A DNA stretch of 64,000 nt from Pyropia yezoensis (taxonomy: Eukaryota; Rhodophyta; Bangiophyceae; Bangiales; Bangiaceae), in NCBI GenBank assembly GCA_009829735.1, contig CM020618.1, positions 9,081,119 to 9,145,118 of the forward strand. The letters are read 5' to 3'. Numbering within the stretch: position 1 is the first letter of the stretch; each line of letters begins with the position of its first letter. The translations under genes were made by a program, and so were the position numbers. A model generated the notes under the pieces. That model did no database searches and had not been told where the DNA came from. It saw nothing but the letters and a program-made list of their open reading frames with translations. Shown here in pieces: positions 32,626 to 43,084 of the stretch.

Positions 32626-34481
32626 CAGCACAGGTCCCCGCCTCGTCGGCCGCAGAGGTGCTCTCCCTCCACATCTCCCGGCTGCTGCTGCAGGTGCGGC
32701 GGCCGCCACCGCCGCTGGCCCTGTCGGCAGCCGCACGAGCGCGCCGCGACGCCGCCGCCTTTGCTCGCATCTTTGCTACCGCTGATGGTGGTGGCGACGG
32801 CCGCGGCGGCATTGGCAGTGCCGGCGGCGTGTCGCTGCCCTACCGCACGCAGGTGGGCTCCAACAGCCTCAACTTGCCGGCGCGGCTGCTGCGGGTGGCG
32901 GGCCTCCCCCGCTGCGCGGCGGTGCTGCTGCCGCCGGGCGTGACGGCCAGTGCGGCCACGTGGACGCCCTTCCACGCCGCCGTGCTCGCTGGCGCGCGCA
33001 CCCCAGCCGACGCCCTCTTTGCGCTCCTCGTCGATGCCGGCAGCCGTGACGGCGGCGGCGGCGGCGGCGGTGGTCGCGTGGTCGGCCCCGGCGGGGCGGT
33101 GCTCGCGCCCGTGGCGGCTCTCCGCACCCTCCTCACCCGCCTGGTGGCCGAGCGGGAGTCCCCCCTGTACGACCGTGCGCCCGACGTTGCCGCCGAGATG
33201 GGCGCCTACGCCCTCTGTGCCGACGGCCGGGTGCCGGGCATTGGGTTGAGCGCGCTGGCGGCATCGGGCCTTGTTGACGCCCTCGTCGATGCCGAGGCGC
33301 GGGGGGTGTGGCGGGGCCCCCTCGCGGCCCTCGCGCCCGCACAGTTTGCAGCCGTCCTCGCCGACTGGAAGGAGCTGCTGGGCGAGCAGGCGGCGCTCGA
33401 CGCGACCGCGGCGGCTGCTGCCGCGGCGGCTGCTGCCGCGGCGGCGGCAGGGGCAGCAGCCGAGGCGGCGGCCAAGGCAGCCGCCGCGTTGGCAGCGGTG
33501 TGCCTGTCGGATGATCCCCCGTCGCCGCCATCTGACTTTGACGCCCCCGACGAGGAAGATGTCAGCGGCGTGTACGCGCGGGCAGCCGCAGCCACGGGCG
33601 GTCGCACTCCTTCGAGCTCCTCTTGCGGCTCCCTCTGCACCCTTTCCGAGGTGGACGGCGGCGCGTTGCCGTCACCGCCGTCCAAATGTAGCCGTGGCAC
33701 CCCCCTGTCCGCCGTCTTCTTCCCCGGCGGCCGGAGGCCGACTCTACAGCAAAGACGGGCGGCCCTGCCGCCACCGTCGCCGCCGACGCCGCCCCCCCCT
33801 CCGTCCCCTACCACCGTCAGCGTAGAAGCGGTAACCGCCTTTTGCGCGGCCAAGGCGCTGCTCACTCCTCGCGCTGTGGCGGCGGTGGTGGCCATCCACG
33901 GCCGCGCCGGCCGGCTCGACGCGCCCGCCTTTGTCCGCCTCTTCCTGTCGCTCGTGCGCGGGGGGGAGCCCGGCGCGGTGCGCTACTGGTTCCCCGTCCT
34001 CGACGCGGACGGGGATGGGGTGCTGGGGCCGGGGGACCTCACCCACTTCTACGCGGAAAAGCGGCGGCTGTCGGTCTACGACGGCGAGGGGGGGGTGGTG
34101 CTAACAAGCGTCGCGGAGCTGTGGGTGCGCCTCGTCGCCATGGGGGGGGGGGTTGCCCCCACCGCAGCTCCTGCAGACGCCACGGCAGGTGCGCCCGCCG
34201 CGCCCATCGCGCTGCGGGCGTCGCGGGCCACGGTGGGGGTCGTCCCCTCCCCGCCCCCCGGTGGGGGCCTTGGCCGTGGTCGCAGCCGTGGTCGCTTTGG
34301 CGGCACGAGTGGCGGCGAGGTGGGCATGACCGCCCGTGACGTGGGGCGGCTGGGCCGGCGGGAGCGTGAGTTCCTGCTCTGCGCGCTGCTCGTGCGCCGC
34401 GTCGACTCGTCTGACGTGATCAACGTGCGGGAGACGCTGCGCGCGGGGGGCAGGGGTGGGGTGGGGGGAGGGGTTGACTGA
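32460..34481 (+). CDS. PP2A B''-like regulatory subunit
   Basis: The 673-residue frame starts at ATG 32460 (MAPLAASTIRANML). Near its C-terminus, RYWFPVLDADGDGVLGPGDLT is an EF-hand-like loop (DADGDGVLGPGD) in the setting typical of B'' subunits of protein phosphatase 2A. The flanking helices (AFVRLFLSLVRGG before, LTHFYAEKRRL after, then MTARDVGRLGRREREFLL) fit the PPP2R3C/TON2 branch. In this family B'' targets the phosphatase and binds calcium. The N-terminal region (NLPARLLRVAGLPRC, TWTPFHAAVLAGA) is weaker. Poly-Pro (about residues 45-55) and poly-Ala (about 320-340) tracts enlarge it. I see no intron, and an upstream exon is possible. An unrelated EF-hand protein is the main alternative. 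Confidence 0.6.
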
Positions 34482-37087
34482 GCTTGCCCCCCCGCTGCTC
34501 CCCGCGCCGCTCACCACCCGACGGAGGTGGTAGTCTCGCCTCGCTGCCGTTGCTGCTACTGCCGCTGCCGTCGCTCGCTGCTGCCGCTCGCCGCTGCTGC
34601 TGTTGTCGCTGCCCCGCCGCCGCCGGCGTCGCATTTTTTGGGGGCGCTCATCCCGTCAATCGTGGTGCTCCCTGTGCGCCACCCCGCCTACGCGCCCTGG
34701 GCGGCCTCGAGGGCGCGCGCCGCCGCCCCCGCCACCGTCGCCGCGCCGTTCCGGCGAAGCGACGTTGGCAGCGCGCCTTCCTCGTGGTCGTCCCGGGGAC
34801 TTTTTGTGGAGCGGCGGTGGGGAGGCACGGGGTCGCCACGCTTGTGTGCGTGTGTACTCCTGTTCTCACCCCCTTGCTCCCCCTCCTTTTGGTTTGTATA
34901 GACGCAGGGTCTGGGTGTATATCCACCTTGGGCGAGCTCGGCATCCTGCAGCGCCCGCCCGCATCCGTGTTGATATCTTTAGGCATGATGATGCCTATAC
35001 CCACTCGACCCTGCCCGGGGTTTGTTTTAGTCCTCCTTGTGGGTGCTTGTTCCGTGGTATGTACCCCTGCGCATGCCCACTGCCGTTGCCAATGCCCCCC
35101 CCACCCACCCCACCCCCCATTCCCATGTCCTGCTCCCTGTTGCGCACGGCTTGTGTCTGTCAACGCGGCTATGCCTGCGGGCGCAGCCCCCGACGCGAAA
35201 CGCGCCAACCGAGTCAGTGCGCTGGGCGCACCCACGCGCTCCCCGCTGGGGTATGCGCGTCTCCCGTTGCCGGCCGCCACCCCCCTTCCGCTGCCACCCG
35301 TCGCTCCCCGCTCCCCCGGGACCCCCCCCCCCCACACCCCGCCGTCTCACCACCGCGCGCCCCCATCGCCACCCGCGTAGATGCCGCGCCCGCCGCCGCA
35401 GGGCTGCCAGTTTGCAGCCGTGGCCCCGGCGGGCGCAGCGGGACAGACTGCTGCCGCCCCCTGTCGGTCATGCACACCCTTCCGAGGGGGCTTGGCGGAC
35501 GCAAGCCTCGCCGGGGGACGGGAGCGCCCCCTCTGCTCCCCGGCACCCCCCCCCCTACCGGCAAACGGGCGGCGGCGGGCGCGTCGTGCCCGCTGCCGAG
35601 GGGACAGCGCCAGTAGCTCGTCTGCCCCAATAGCCAACCACTGCCCCTAAACCAACCAAGCCACGTGGCCCACGTGTACCCCGAAATTGACCCCTCAAGC
35701 AACGATCTGTCGCACTTGGTCGCAGTACGCGCTGTACTGGCCACCCGTCTGTGTTGTTCTCCCCCCACTGTACCACACATACCCCACGCCCCTCACCGCC
35801 CCCCCCACCCAACAATGTCGCCTACCCGCGGCGGAGCCGGCCATGTAGCTGGATCTTCCTCAGGACCTGATGCGACGCGGCTGCAGGCGGTTTCTTCCAG
35901 CGAAGGGGGGGGGCTTGCGTCGTTGCCAAGGAGGGAGCCTCCCCCTGTGGACCCGTCTGCGCGGGCCTGTGAGCTATTTTCCTTCTCTATCCGGTAAAAA
36001 CCTGGCTTCCCAGTTGATGTTGGCCATCCCCGGTCTGTCTCGCATGACTGAGGATGCTGAGAAGCTCGAGGAGGCGGCGCGCAAGGCGGCAGAGAAGAAG
36101 CAGCGCGCGGATAATCGCGCTCGAGAAGCCTTCGTCACCAGGGACCGGCGGGTGAGGGAACCAATCAAAGCAGTACAAAAGCAGCGTCTCCTAGCTTGTG
36201 CGCGCCGCCAGCGGACGCGCTTGGGTTTGGCAGTGCTTCCGTAGGGCAGAACGGTTTGACTATACGAGGGAAGAGTAAACCCTGAGCCATACCGGAAATT
36301 CTCTTGATACGTATCGTACTCGAGATGGGCCTTCAAGGCCCATTGCAGAGCTGGTTGATTTATGGGCACTACACGTGGCAGCCCCATATTGGGGGCCGCG
36401 CTACGAGATGCTCACTCGCAGAGGACAAAAAAAAAAACATTATGGGACTGAGCTCACTCTCCTCTCTCCAGCGGTGTTTTTATTTCTTTGAGAAGCCGTA
36501 GAGAACCACCTCGTCTGGTGAGGTGGTTAGTTATTGGGGCAGACAGGCTAACCGCCCTGCGCAGGGGCGTGTCATCGTCGTCGTTGACCGTGCTGACCGT
36601 AGCGCCCGCATTCCCAGTCATGGGCACGTGTCGGCGTCCGCGGCAGCCGGCGCCTGCCCGTTGAGAGTGACTCCCACCGGGGGCGTGAATCAGGGCCGTG
36701 CGCTCCAATCCCGACACGCCCGCCAACGGCGGCATCCGTGGCCAGCAGCGACGCTTCCGTGCAAAACGGCAATCTCACGCAGAGCCTGTGATGGGCGCCC
36801 ATCGGGCGAACGGGCGCCTTGGCAGCGGATGTCTGCCTTTTGTGAGTCCCTCCCCCCCCCGCCGCCTGCTCTCCAAACAGATGCGCGCAGCCTGATTCCG
36901 AGTTTGTAAGGCACACGGTCTGAGACCCACCGCGCGACGGGGGGGGCCGCACTCGCCACCGACTCGTATCCGCGTAAACGGCGGACGGCGGTGGGGGGGC
37001 GGACGCGGGTGAGGGCGCCTACGGCTGGCGGGGTTGGCGCGGCGGCGTGGCGGGCGGGACCCATGGACGCGAAAGGAGGTAGGGTCT
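34482..37087. other. Intergenic, no well-supported gene
   Basis: GC-rich to about 35800, then more balanced from 35900 to 36500 with an A12 run near 36427. Short frames occur on both strands, but none shows a family. One charged plus-strand frame is listed separately. Confidence 0.4.
36017..36244 (+). CDS. Small charged hypothetical frame
   Basis: The 75-residue frame from ATG 36017 (MLAIPGLSRMTEDAEKLEEA) is rich in Lys, Glu and Arg and would form a helix (EKLEEAARKAAEKKQRADNR). It may be a terminal exon or a chance frame. It matches no family that I know. Confidence 0.2.
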   Translation: MLAIPGLSRMTEDAEKLEEAARKAAEKKQRADNRAREAFVTRDRRVREPIKAVQKQRLLACARRQRTRLGLAVLP

Positions 37088-38169
37088 TTAGGCGTCGCCC
37101 ACCCGCTCAAAGAGGGCGTCGCTCTCACCACCCCCCGGGTTGGACTCGTTGACAAGCATAAAGCCCATGCGCTCCATGTGCGGCACCCACGCGTCCAGGC
37201 CATTGACCACCCCGTCGGGTAGCTCATAGTTCTTGTTGATCCCATACACCTCTGCCAAAACTCGGTCCACTCGGCGCAGTGCGGCGCGGTCGGCGCTCTT
37301 GATGATGGCCAAGTCAAAGCCCTGGGAGATGGTGGAGAGATGGGGACGGAAGGAAGGCGGCCAAACCCCGCGTAGCGTTGCTCCAAAGGACAAGTACCAA
37401 AGACGACAGACAGCGTGCTCGCAAGCGTGTCAGTCTCCCCTCCAGCAGTACCTACCGTCGTAGCCTACGAACGACTCGCAGGTGACTGCTTCTGGCCCCT
37501 CTTCAGTCAGCCACGCCACGCCACGCCACCCCCCGGCCGTAATTCGCCCTGCCGCACCGCACCCCACGTAACATGCCTCACCAAACGTACCTGTGTGTCG
37601 GTCTTCAGCAGCGGGATGGAGATGTCGGCCGGGATGGCATGTAGCAGTCGCCCCAGCGATAGGACAGGCACAAACTCCACCCCCCGCCCGATGCGGGTCT
37701 CTTTGCCATCTGCCGACCACGGCCGATCCGCCTTGGCCACCGCTAGGCTGGACGACTGTCCCTTATGGTTGTACATGTTCAGGGACCGAAAGCCGACGTG
37801 CTGCTCCCCTGCAAGAGCCGCTGAGATTACGAAAAAGCGATCGGCGTGGGCGCGCGCAAACCGCTCGCGCAACACAGATGCCACCTCCAGCTGCGCCTCC
37901 ACCGCCAGAACCCCCGCGGCGGGGTCATCCCCTGGTGGTGTGATGGGGGAATAGTTGGGACCGACGTTGATGTGAAGCCGCCGAATGGTAGGGGGAAAGC
38001 TCAGCAGTGCACCAGCGGCGGGAATGACGATGCGGGCGGACGTGGCTTGTCGAGAGGACTGGAAAGTCAGGGTGGCCAGGCGGCACCCCGTCAAGACGCC
38101 ACACAAGAACAGCGCCGCAGCCGCCAGCACCCGCGCGGCTCCAGGGGGGGGGAAGACGGGGACGCCCAT
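37088..38169 (-). CDS. FkbM-type methyltransferase, signal-anchored, two exons
   Basis: Exon 1 (38169-37591) starts at ATG 38169 and exon 2 (37321-37088) ends at TGA. The 269-nt intron has donor GTACGT and acceptor CCCAG. Joining gives TDTQGFDLAIIKSAD, the Asp/Gln-Gly-Phe-Asp signature of FkbM S-adenosylmethionine methyltransferases, after IPADISIPLLK. The 270-residue product has an N-terminal hydrophobic stretch (ARVLAAAALFLCGVLTG, residues 11-27) that would anchor it in the secretory pathway with the catalytic part in the lumen. FkbM enzymes methylate oxygens on sugars and small molecules; the substrate here is unknown. The intact phase-0 splice and motif make the model strong. Confidence 0.75.
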
Positions 38170-39804
38170 GGCTGTTCACGGAAAGGGGGAGCCACCGCCT
38201 AGCCAACAGACGAGAGAGACAGAAAAGTGAACAAGGGGGGGCGGGACGGGAGGAACATGAGGGCGGCAGCGGTACACTTGGGGATGAGGCGGGACCAGGC
38301 GCCGTGCAGAGACTGGGGGGCTCAGGCGCAGGATGGAGGCTGCCATTGCCGCGTCCCCTATCGCCAGGAATCTAGACTGTTTCGGCCGGCTACTAAGGAA
38401 ATTTAGGAAATATTAGAGTCAGCATAATGACTCCGCCAAGGTTTTATGGACGGGTAGCACTGCGTGAGCCTTCCTTCCTCCGCGTCAAAGGAAAATGCCA
38501 TCTGAAGTCGTTCCAGTGCACTCCCCGACTCGACCCCATCTCGCGCCTCGTTGAAGACGCCGGTGCGCCCGCGCTACCTTCCTCCACACAGTCCCGCCCG
38601 CCGCCCTCCGCCCCACCCCTTGCCGTCCCCATCCGCGCTAACTTCGACGCTTTTCGGGCGGCGACCGCCGCCGTCGACGCCTGGCGGGGTCTGGGGAGGG
38701 GGCCGTGGCGGCGGTGGCGATGGCGGCGGCGGCAGTGGTGGGGGTGGCTGGCGGTGGCAGCGACCGCGGCCACCGGCCGCCGCGGCGCGGTCGTCGCCGT
38801 CGTCGCTGCTGCTCCCGCTGCCGCCGCAACTGGGCGGCGGCAGCGGCGGCGGGGATGGGGGGAGTGACGCGGGAGTGGGTGGGGCAGGGGGAGGAGGGCA
38901 GCCCACGCTGCCCTCGTCGCTCCGCGACGGGGCGGGGAAGGGGGTGGGGGATAGGCGGCGGTGTGGACGATGGCACCGTTGAGGACGTTCCCACCGACGC
39001 GGACACGGACTGCGGGGCGGGATTGGACCACGGCGGCGGCGACGGTGCGTAGTGCGCGACCGCGTCGTCATCATCCGCGGCGTCAGCGTGGGGGGGGGGG
39101 GGGGGGGCTTGTCGGGGTCGGGCTCGCTGTCGTCGCGGGGAGGCGCTCGTCGACGGGTGCTGCTGGTGGACGCGGGCGGGCCGGGGATCGGGCAGTGGGG
39201 TGCGCTGGTGCGGGTCGATGCGCCCGCCACGGCCGAAGCTGGGTGCGGCCGCGGCGCTGGCGGGGGGGTCGTCGCGGCGCCCGCGGGCGGCGGCCGATGG
39301 GGGCAACACCGACAGCGTGGGCGGCGGTACCGGCGGCGGCGGTGGCGCTGCCGCCGCCGGCGCCCCACGCGGCGGGGGGCGGGGCGGGGCCGACGGCGCG
39401 GCGGAAGGAACGCGCTGCCGCCGCGACGTAGGGCGGGATGTCCACGTCGACCGGCGGGAGGGCGACTCGGGGGGCGCCGGCGCGGGAGCCTGGACGGGGG
39501 GGGACGGCTGTCGTCGGCCGTGCGGCAGGCGGCGCGCCATTGAGCTGCGCGCCTGTCGCCGCCGCCGTTGGCCGTCGCGCGGCACAGCCCTCCCCCCGCC
39601 CGCCAACCCACCGCCGCGCTCCCCGTCCGCGGCCCACCTATTCCCTCTCATTCGTGTTCGGCTCACCTGCGGCTGTGCCCACCTGCGGCTTCTTTTTCCC
39701 TCCTCGCCCCCCACCTCCCCCCCCCCCCGCCTGCATTCCCCAGCCCACCAACATTTTCGTTAACCCCCCCCCCCTTCATCCCCCCCCCCCCCCCCCCCGC
39801 CGCC
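38170..39804. other. Intergenic to low-complexity stretch
   Basis: A short AT-richer patch (38360-38430) lies upstream of the FkbM gene. From 38550 the DNA is GC-rich with many overlapping Pro/Arg/Gly frames on both strands. A Ser/Pro-rich minus-strand frame (38638-39714) is the most coding-like but has no domain. A C17 run at 39781-39798 precedes the R3H exon. Confidence 0.4.
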
Positions 39805-40039
39805 GTGGAGACCTGGGACGGCGGCACCCGCGCGGCGACGCTGAAGGAAGTCGTCGACGAGTGGCTCCTCGGCGTCCTCGCCTCGCCCCGCAACCGGGCG
39901 GTGCCCGGGCTGCTGGAGGAGTGCCTCGCCGCCTTTGTCGGCGACCCGGCGCAGGAGCGGGTGCTGCTGCCGCCGCGGTCGTCGTTTCAGCGGCGGATTG
40001 TCGCGAGGGTGGCGCTGCTGTTTGGGCTGCGCGAGGAGG

Positions 40040-40072
<33 letters not shown>

Positions 40073-40236
40073 AGTGCCCGCCGGGAAGGGGGGGGGACGC
40101 CGCCGCAGCGGCGGCGGCGGCTGCGGCGGCAGCGGCAGAGGGAGGGAGCGGGGGCGCCGGGGCGGCCCCGCCGCCGCCTCCGCCGCTGCGAGCCGACGCG
40201 GCGGCCACTCCCGCGGCGGTGGGGCCGTCGACCTAG
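39805..40236 (+). CDS. Probable R3H-domain exon
   Basis: The peptide ATLKEVVDEWLLGVLASPRN, then LLEECLAAFVGDPAQE, LPPRSSFQRRIVARVALLFGL, has the pattern of an R3H domain: helix, then R-x3-(H-like position), then FGL. R3H domains bind single-stranded nucleic acid. A homopolymer run of about 30 G follows (40040-40071) and makes the downstream frame uncertain. Coding-like pieces in other frames continue to about 41090 (VLVKLPHSAPPARCRYTTDL near 40352; EPDFDRRYGGW near 41012), as in R3H-SUZ proteins. The start is not determined; the exon follows a C-rich tract that could be part of an intron 3' end. Confidence 0.4.
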
Positions 40237-43084
40237 GCGGCGGCCGGCACCAGGACGGCGACGGCCGCTGCTGCCGCAGCGGCCCGCCCGTCGCCCGGGA
40301 TCCGCAAGGCCATGTGCGCCAACGCCCCCCCCCCCCCCCCCTCATCGCGGCGCTGGTGCTCGTCAAGCTCCCCCACTCGGCGCCGCCGGCGCGATGCCGG
40401 TACACGACGGACCTCCAAGAGCTGACTGTCATGGTGCGGCGGGCGGCGACTACCCGCGCCACCGCCGGCAGCCATTGCCGGCGGGGGAGGGGCGCCGCGG
40501 CCAATGGCAGCCCGGCGGCCCCCGACGGCGGCGGCAGTGGCGGCGGCGGCTGCGGTGGCGGCGGCGAGGTCATCAGTGGCGGCGGCGGCAGCGGCTGCGG
40601 CGGCGCCAGCACCATGGACGAGTGCCTCCTCGACGGCCGCGCCATCTTTCTCCGCCGCGGCCCCCGCAACGACGCTGACGGCGCAGACGCGCCAGCGCGG
40701 CCGGCGCCGCCGGCGGTGGCACTCCCCCCCCCGGCGTCAGACTCCCCGCGGCGGGCTGCTCGGGCAGCCTCGAGGGCACCCTCCGCGTCGTTTCCGACGA
40801 GGATTACGCGCGAGCGTACGCGGGCGCAGCCGAGCCGGGGCCCCCCCCCGCGGGGCGCCGCGGCCACCCCCCCCCCCTCCCTCTGCCGCTGCCGCCGCAG
40901 CCGCCGCCGCCGCCGCGGCGGCGTCCCCCCCCCTTCCTGGGAGGCCCTCTCCCGCGCCGCTGGCGCCGCCCGCGACGCGGCGCGGGAGCAGCGGGAGGAC
41001 GACCTCGCGGAACCCGACTTTGACCGCCGCTACGGCGGCTGGGCGGCCGCTCCGCCGGGCGGCCGCCTCGCCTACCAGCCGCTGACGTCGCTGGGAGGTG
41101 GGGGCGGTGGGGGCGGCGGCGGCGGCGGCGCCGACGACGCTGTCGCCGTCGTCGTTGTGGCCCGGCACGTGCGAGACGGGGATAGAGAAAGGGGGGCACA
41201 GCACCCCCCCGTCGGTGCTCCCCACCGAGGAGGTCTCAGGCACAACGTCGGCGACGCAACCGCCCACGGTCCTGCCGTCATCCCCCCCTTCCTCCCCGCT
41301 CTCACCCCCCCCCCGGGCGCCACTGTCGGCGGCGCCGTCCAAGCGGCTGGCATCACCATCCCTCGCCTCGCCGCCGCCGTCGCCGTCGCCGTCGCCATCT
41401 TCGGCGTCGTCGTCGTCGTCAACGACGACGCCACAGTCATGGCCATGGCCCTCCCCGTCGTCGTTGTCTTCCTCATCGGCGTCGTCTTCCCCGTCCATCA
41501 GCACCTGCTCCACGTACCGGCGCCGAGGCGTCGGCGGCGCACCGAGGGGGGACCCGTCCAGGAGGTGAGGGCGGTCGCCCCCGCCAGCGTCGTTGGCGGG
41601 GGGGTCGCGAGCCCCCCCGTCGGCGGCCGCAGAGCGGCCGCCTCCGTTCCCGTCGGGCGGGGGTACAGACGGCGGCTCGGCCGGCCACCAACTGCCTCCG
41701 GGTGATTGGCTCGGCCGTGGCAAAAACGGGGGGGGAGGAGGGGGGGGGGGGGGGGGGGGTGGGGGGGGGAGTCTGTCGACGGCGAGACGGCGGGGGGAGT
41801 CGGCGGGGGCAGAGCCGGGGCCGCTGCCCCCGGGCGTCCGCGCGCTGCGCAGAGGGAGGGATGGCGACAGCGACGGAGACGGCGACGACGGCGGCGGCAG
41901 CGACGACGGCGGCGCTCCCTCCCCTTCGCGGCCGGCAGCCGCCCGTAATGGACTGCCGACGGGGGGCGCCGCTGGCTGGCGCACGCCGCCACTCGCGTGT
42001 GCGACGGTGGCCACACGCGACGACGGCGCCCTCTTCCACCGTCGTGCGACCACCCTCGTGGCACCGGGCGCCGAGGGGACTGGCGATGGGGCCCTACCCG
42101 CCCTACTTATTCGCCCCTCTGCTCCTTCCTCGTCCCAGGCCAGGCGCCAGTTACGGCGGCGCCGAGCTTCCTGTTCCGCTGCGCCCCCCGCTCCCACCTG
42201 ACCGACGTGCGCGACGCTCGCCCCCCCCCCCCCCGAGGTCTGTCGCGAGAGGCCATCGACTGCCGTCGTCGTCGCCGCCGCCGACGCCATTCCCTGCTGG
42301 CGCGGCCGCTACCGCTGCGGCGGCCACTCCCGCCTGTTGTCGCCGCCTCCGCCGCCGCCGCCGCGACCCCCGTTCGCTGTACGCGCCGTGTCCGCGGCCG
42401 CGGCCGCCGCCGTAGCTCTCTCCTGCCGCCGCTGCCGGGGCTCGCTCGTGCGGCTGCTGCCACCGCCGCCTCCGTCGTTGCCGCTCCTCCCCCTTCCACC
42501 AGCCACCCGCCTGTGCGTCTGCTCCCGCCGCCGCCGCCGCGTCTGCCGCCGCCGTCGCCTCCGCCGTCACCTCCAGCACGTACTGCCGTCGACGCCGCCG
42601 CCGTCGCTGCGACCGTCTCCCCCCTGCTGCCGCCACCCCCGCGACGGCCGCCGCTGCCACCGCCGCCGCCCCACCCCTCTGCCGCAGCCGCCACCCGCCT
42701 GGCCGCCGCGCCCTGCTGTCGTCACGGTCGCCGCCATCACCCTTCGCGGGCGCCGCCGCGACCGCCGCGGCCGGCGCCCGGCATCGCTGCCTTCTTCGCC
42801 ATTGCCGCTGCCAGTGCCGCCACCCCGTCCTGGCGTGGCCGCCGCCGGGTCCGTGCCTCTCGCTTGCCGGCACCGCCGGCACTCGCGCGTGCGGCTGGTG
42901 CTGCCGCCGCCACCGCCGCCGCCGTCACCGCCGCCGCCGGCCTCGGCTGCGCACTGGAGGCTGGCGCCATCGCGTACGCCGCTGCTGCCGCCGCCACAAC
43001 CACCACCACCGCCGCCGTCACCATCTCGTCGTGCTCCTGCTCGTGGCTTCTCACGTACGCGCACGGCTTGTGGCAGCGTCACCG
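40237..43084. other. GC-rich region with broken coding-like pieces
   Basis: The stretch holds (GGC)n and C/G homopolymers, an acidic Asp/Gly-rich minus-strand frame (within 40737-42290) and Ser/Pro-rich plus-strand pieces. Apart from possible continuation of the R3H gene to about 41090, I see no supported gene. The last 500 bases before the Fanzor start are Pro/Arg/Ala low complexity. Confidence 0.4.

Noticed and set aside
35815..36244. Two-exon gene joined by a GTAAAA-CCCAG intron
   Set aside because: The intron would be under 30 nt, too short for normal splicing, and the product has no domain.
38366..38376. ATCTAGACTGT shared with 46965-46975
   Set aside because: An 11-base match with no extension on either side is expected by chance in 64 kb.
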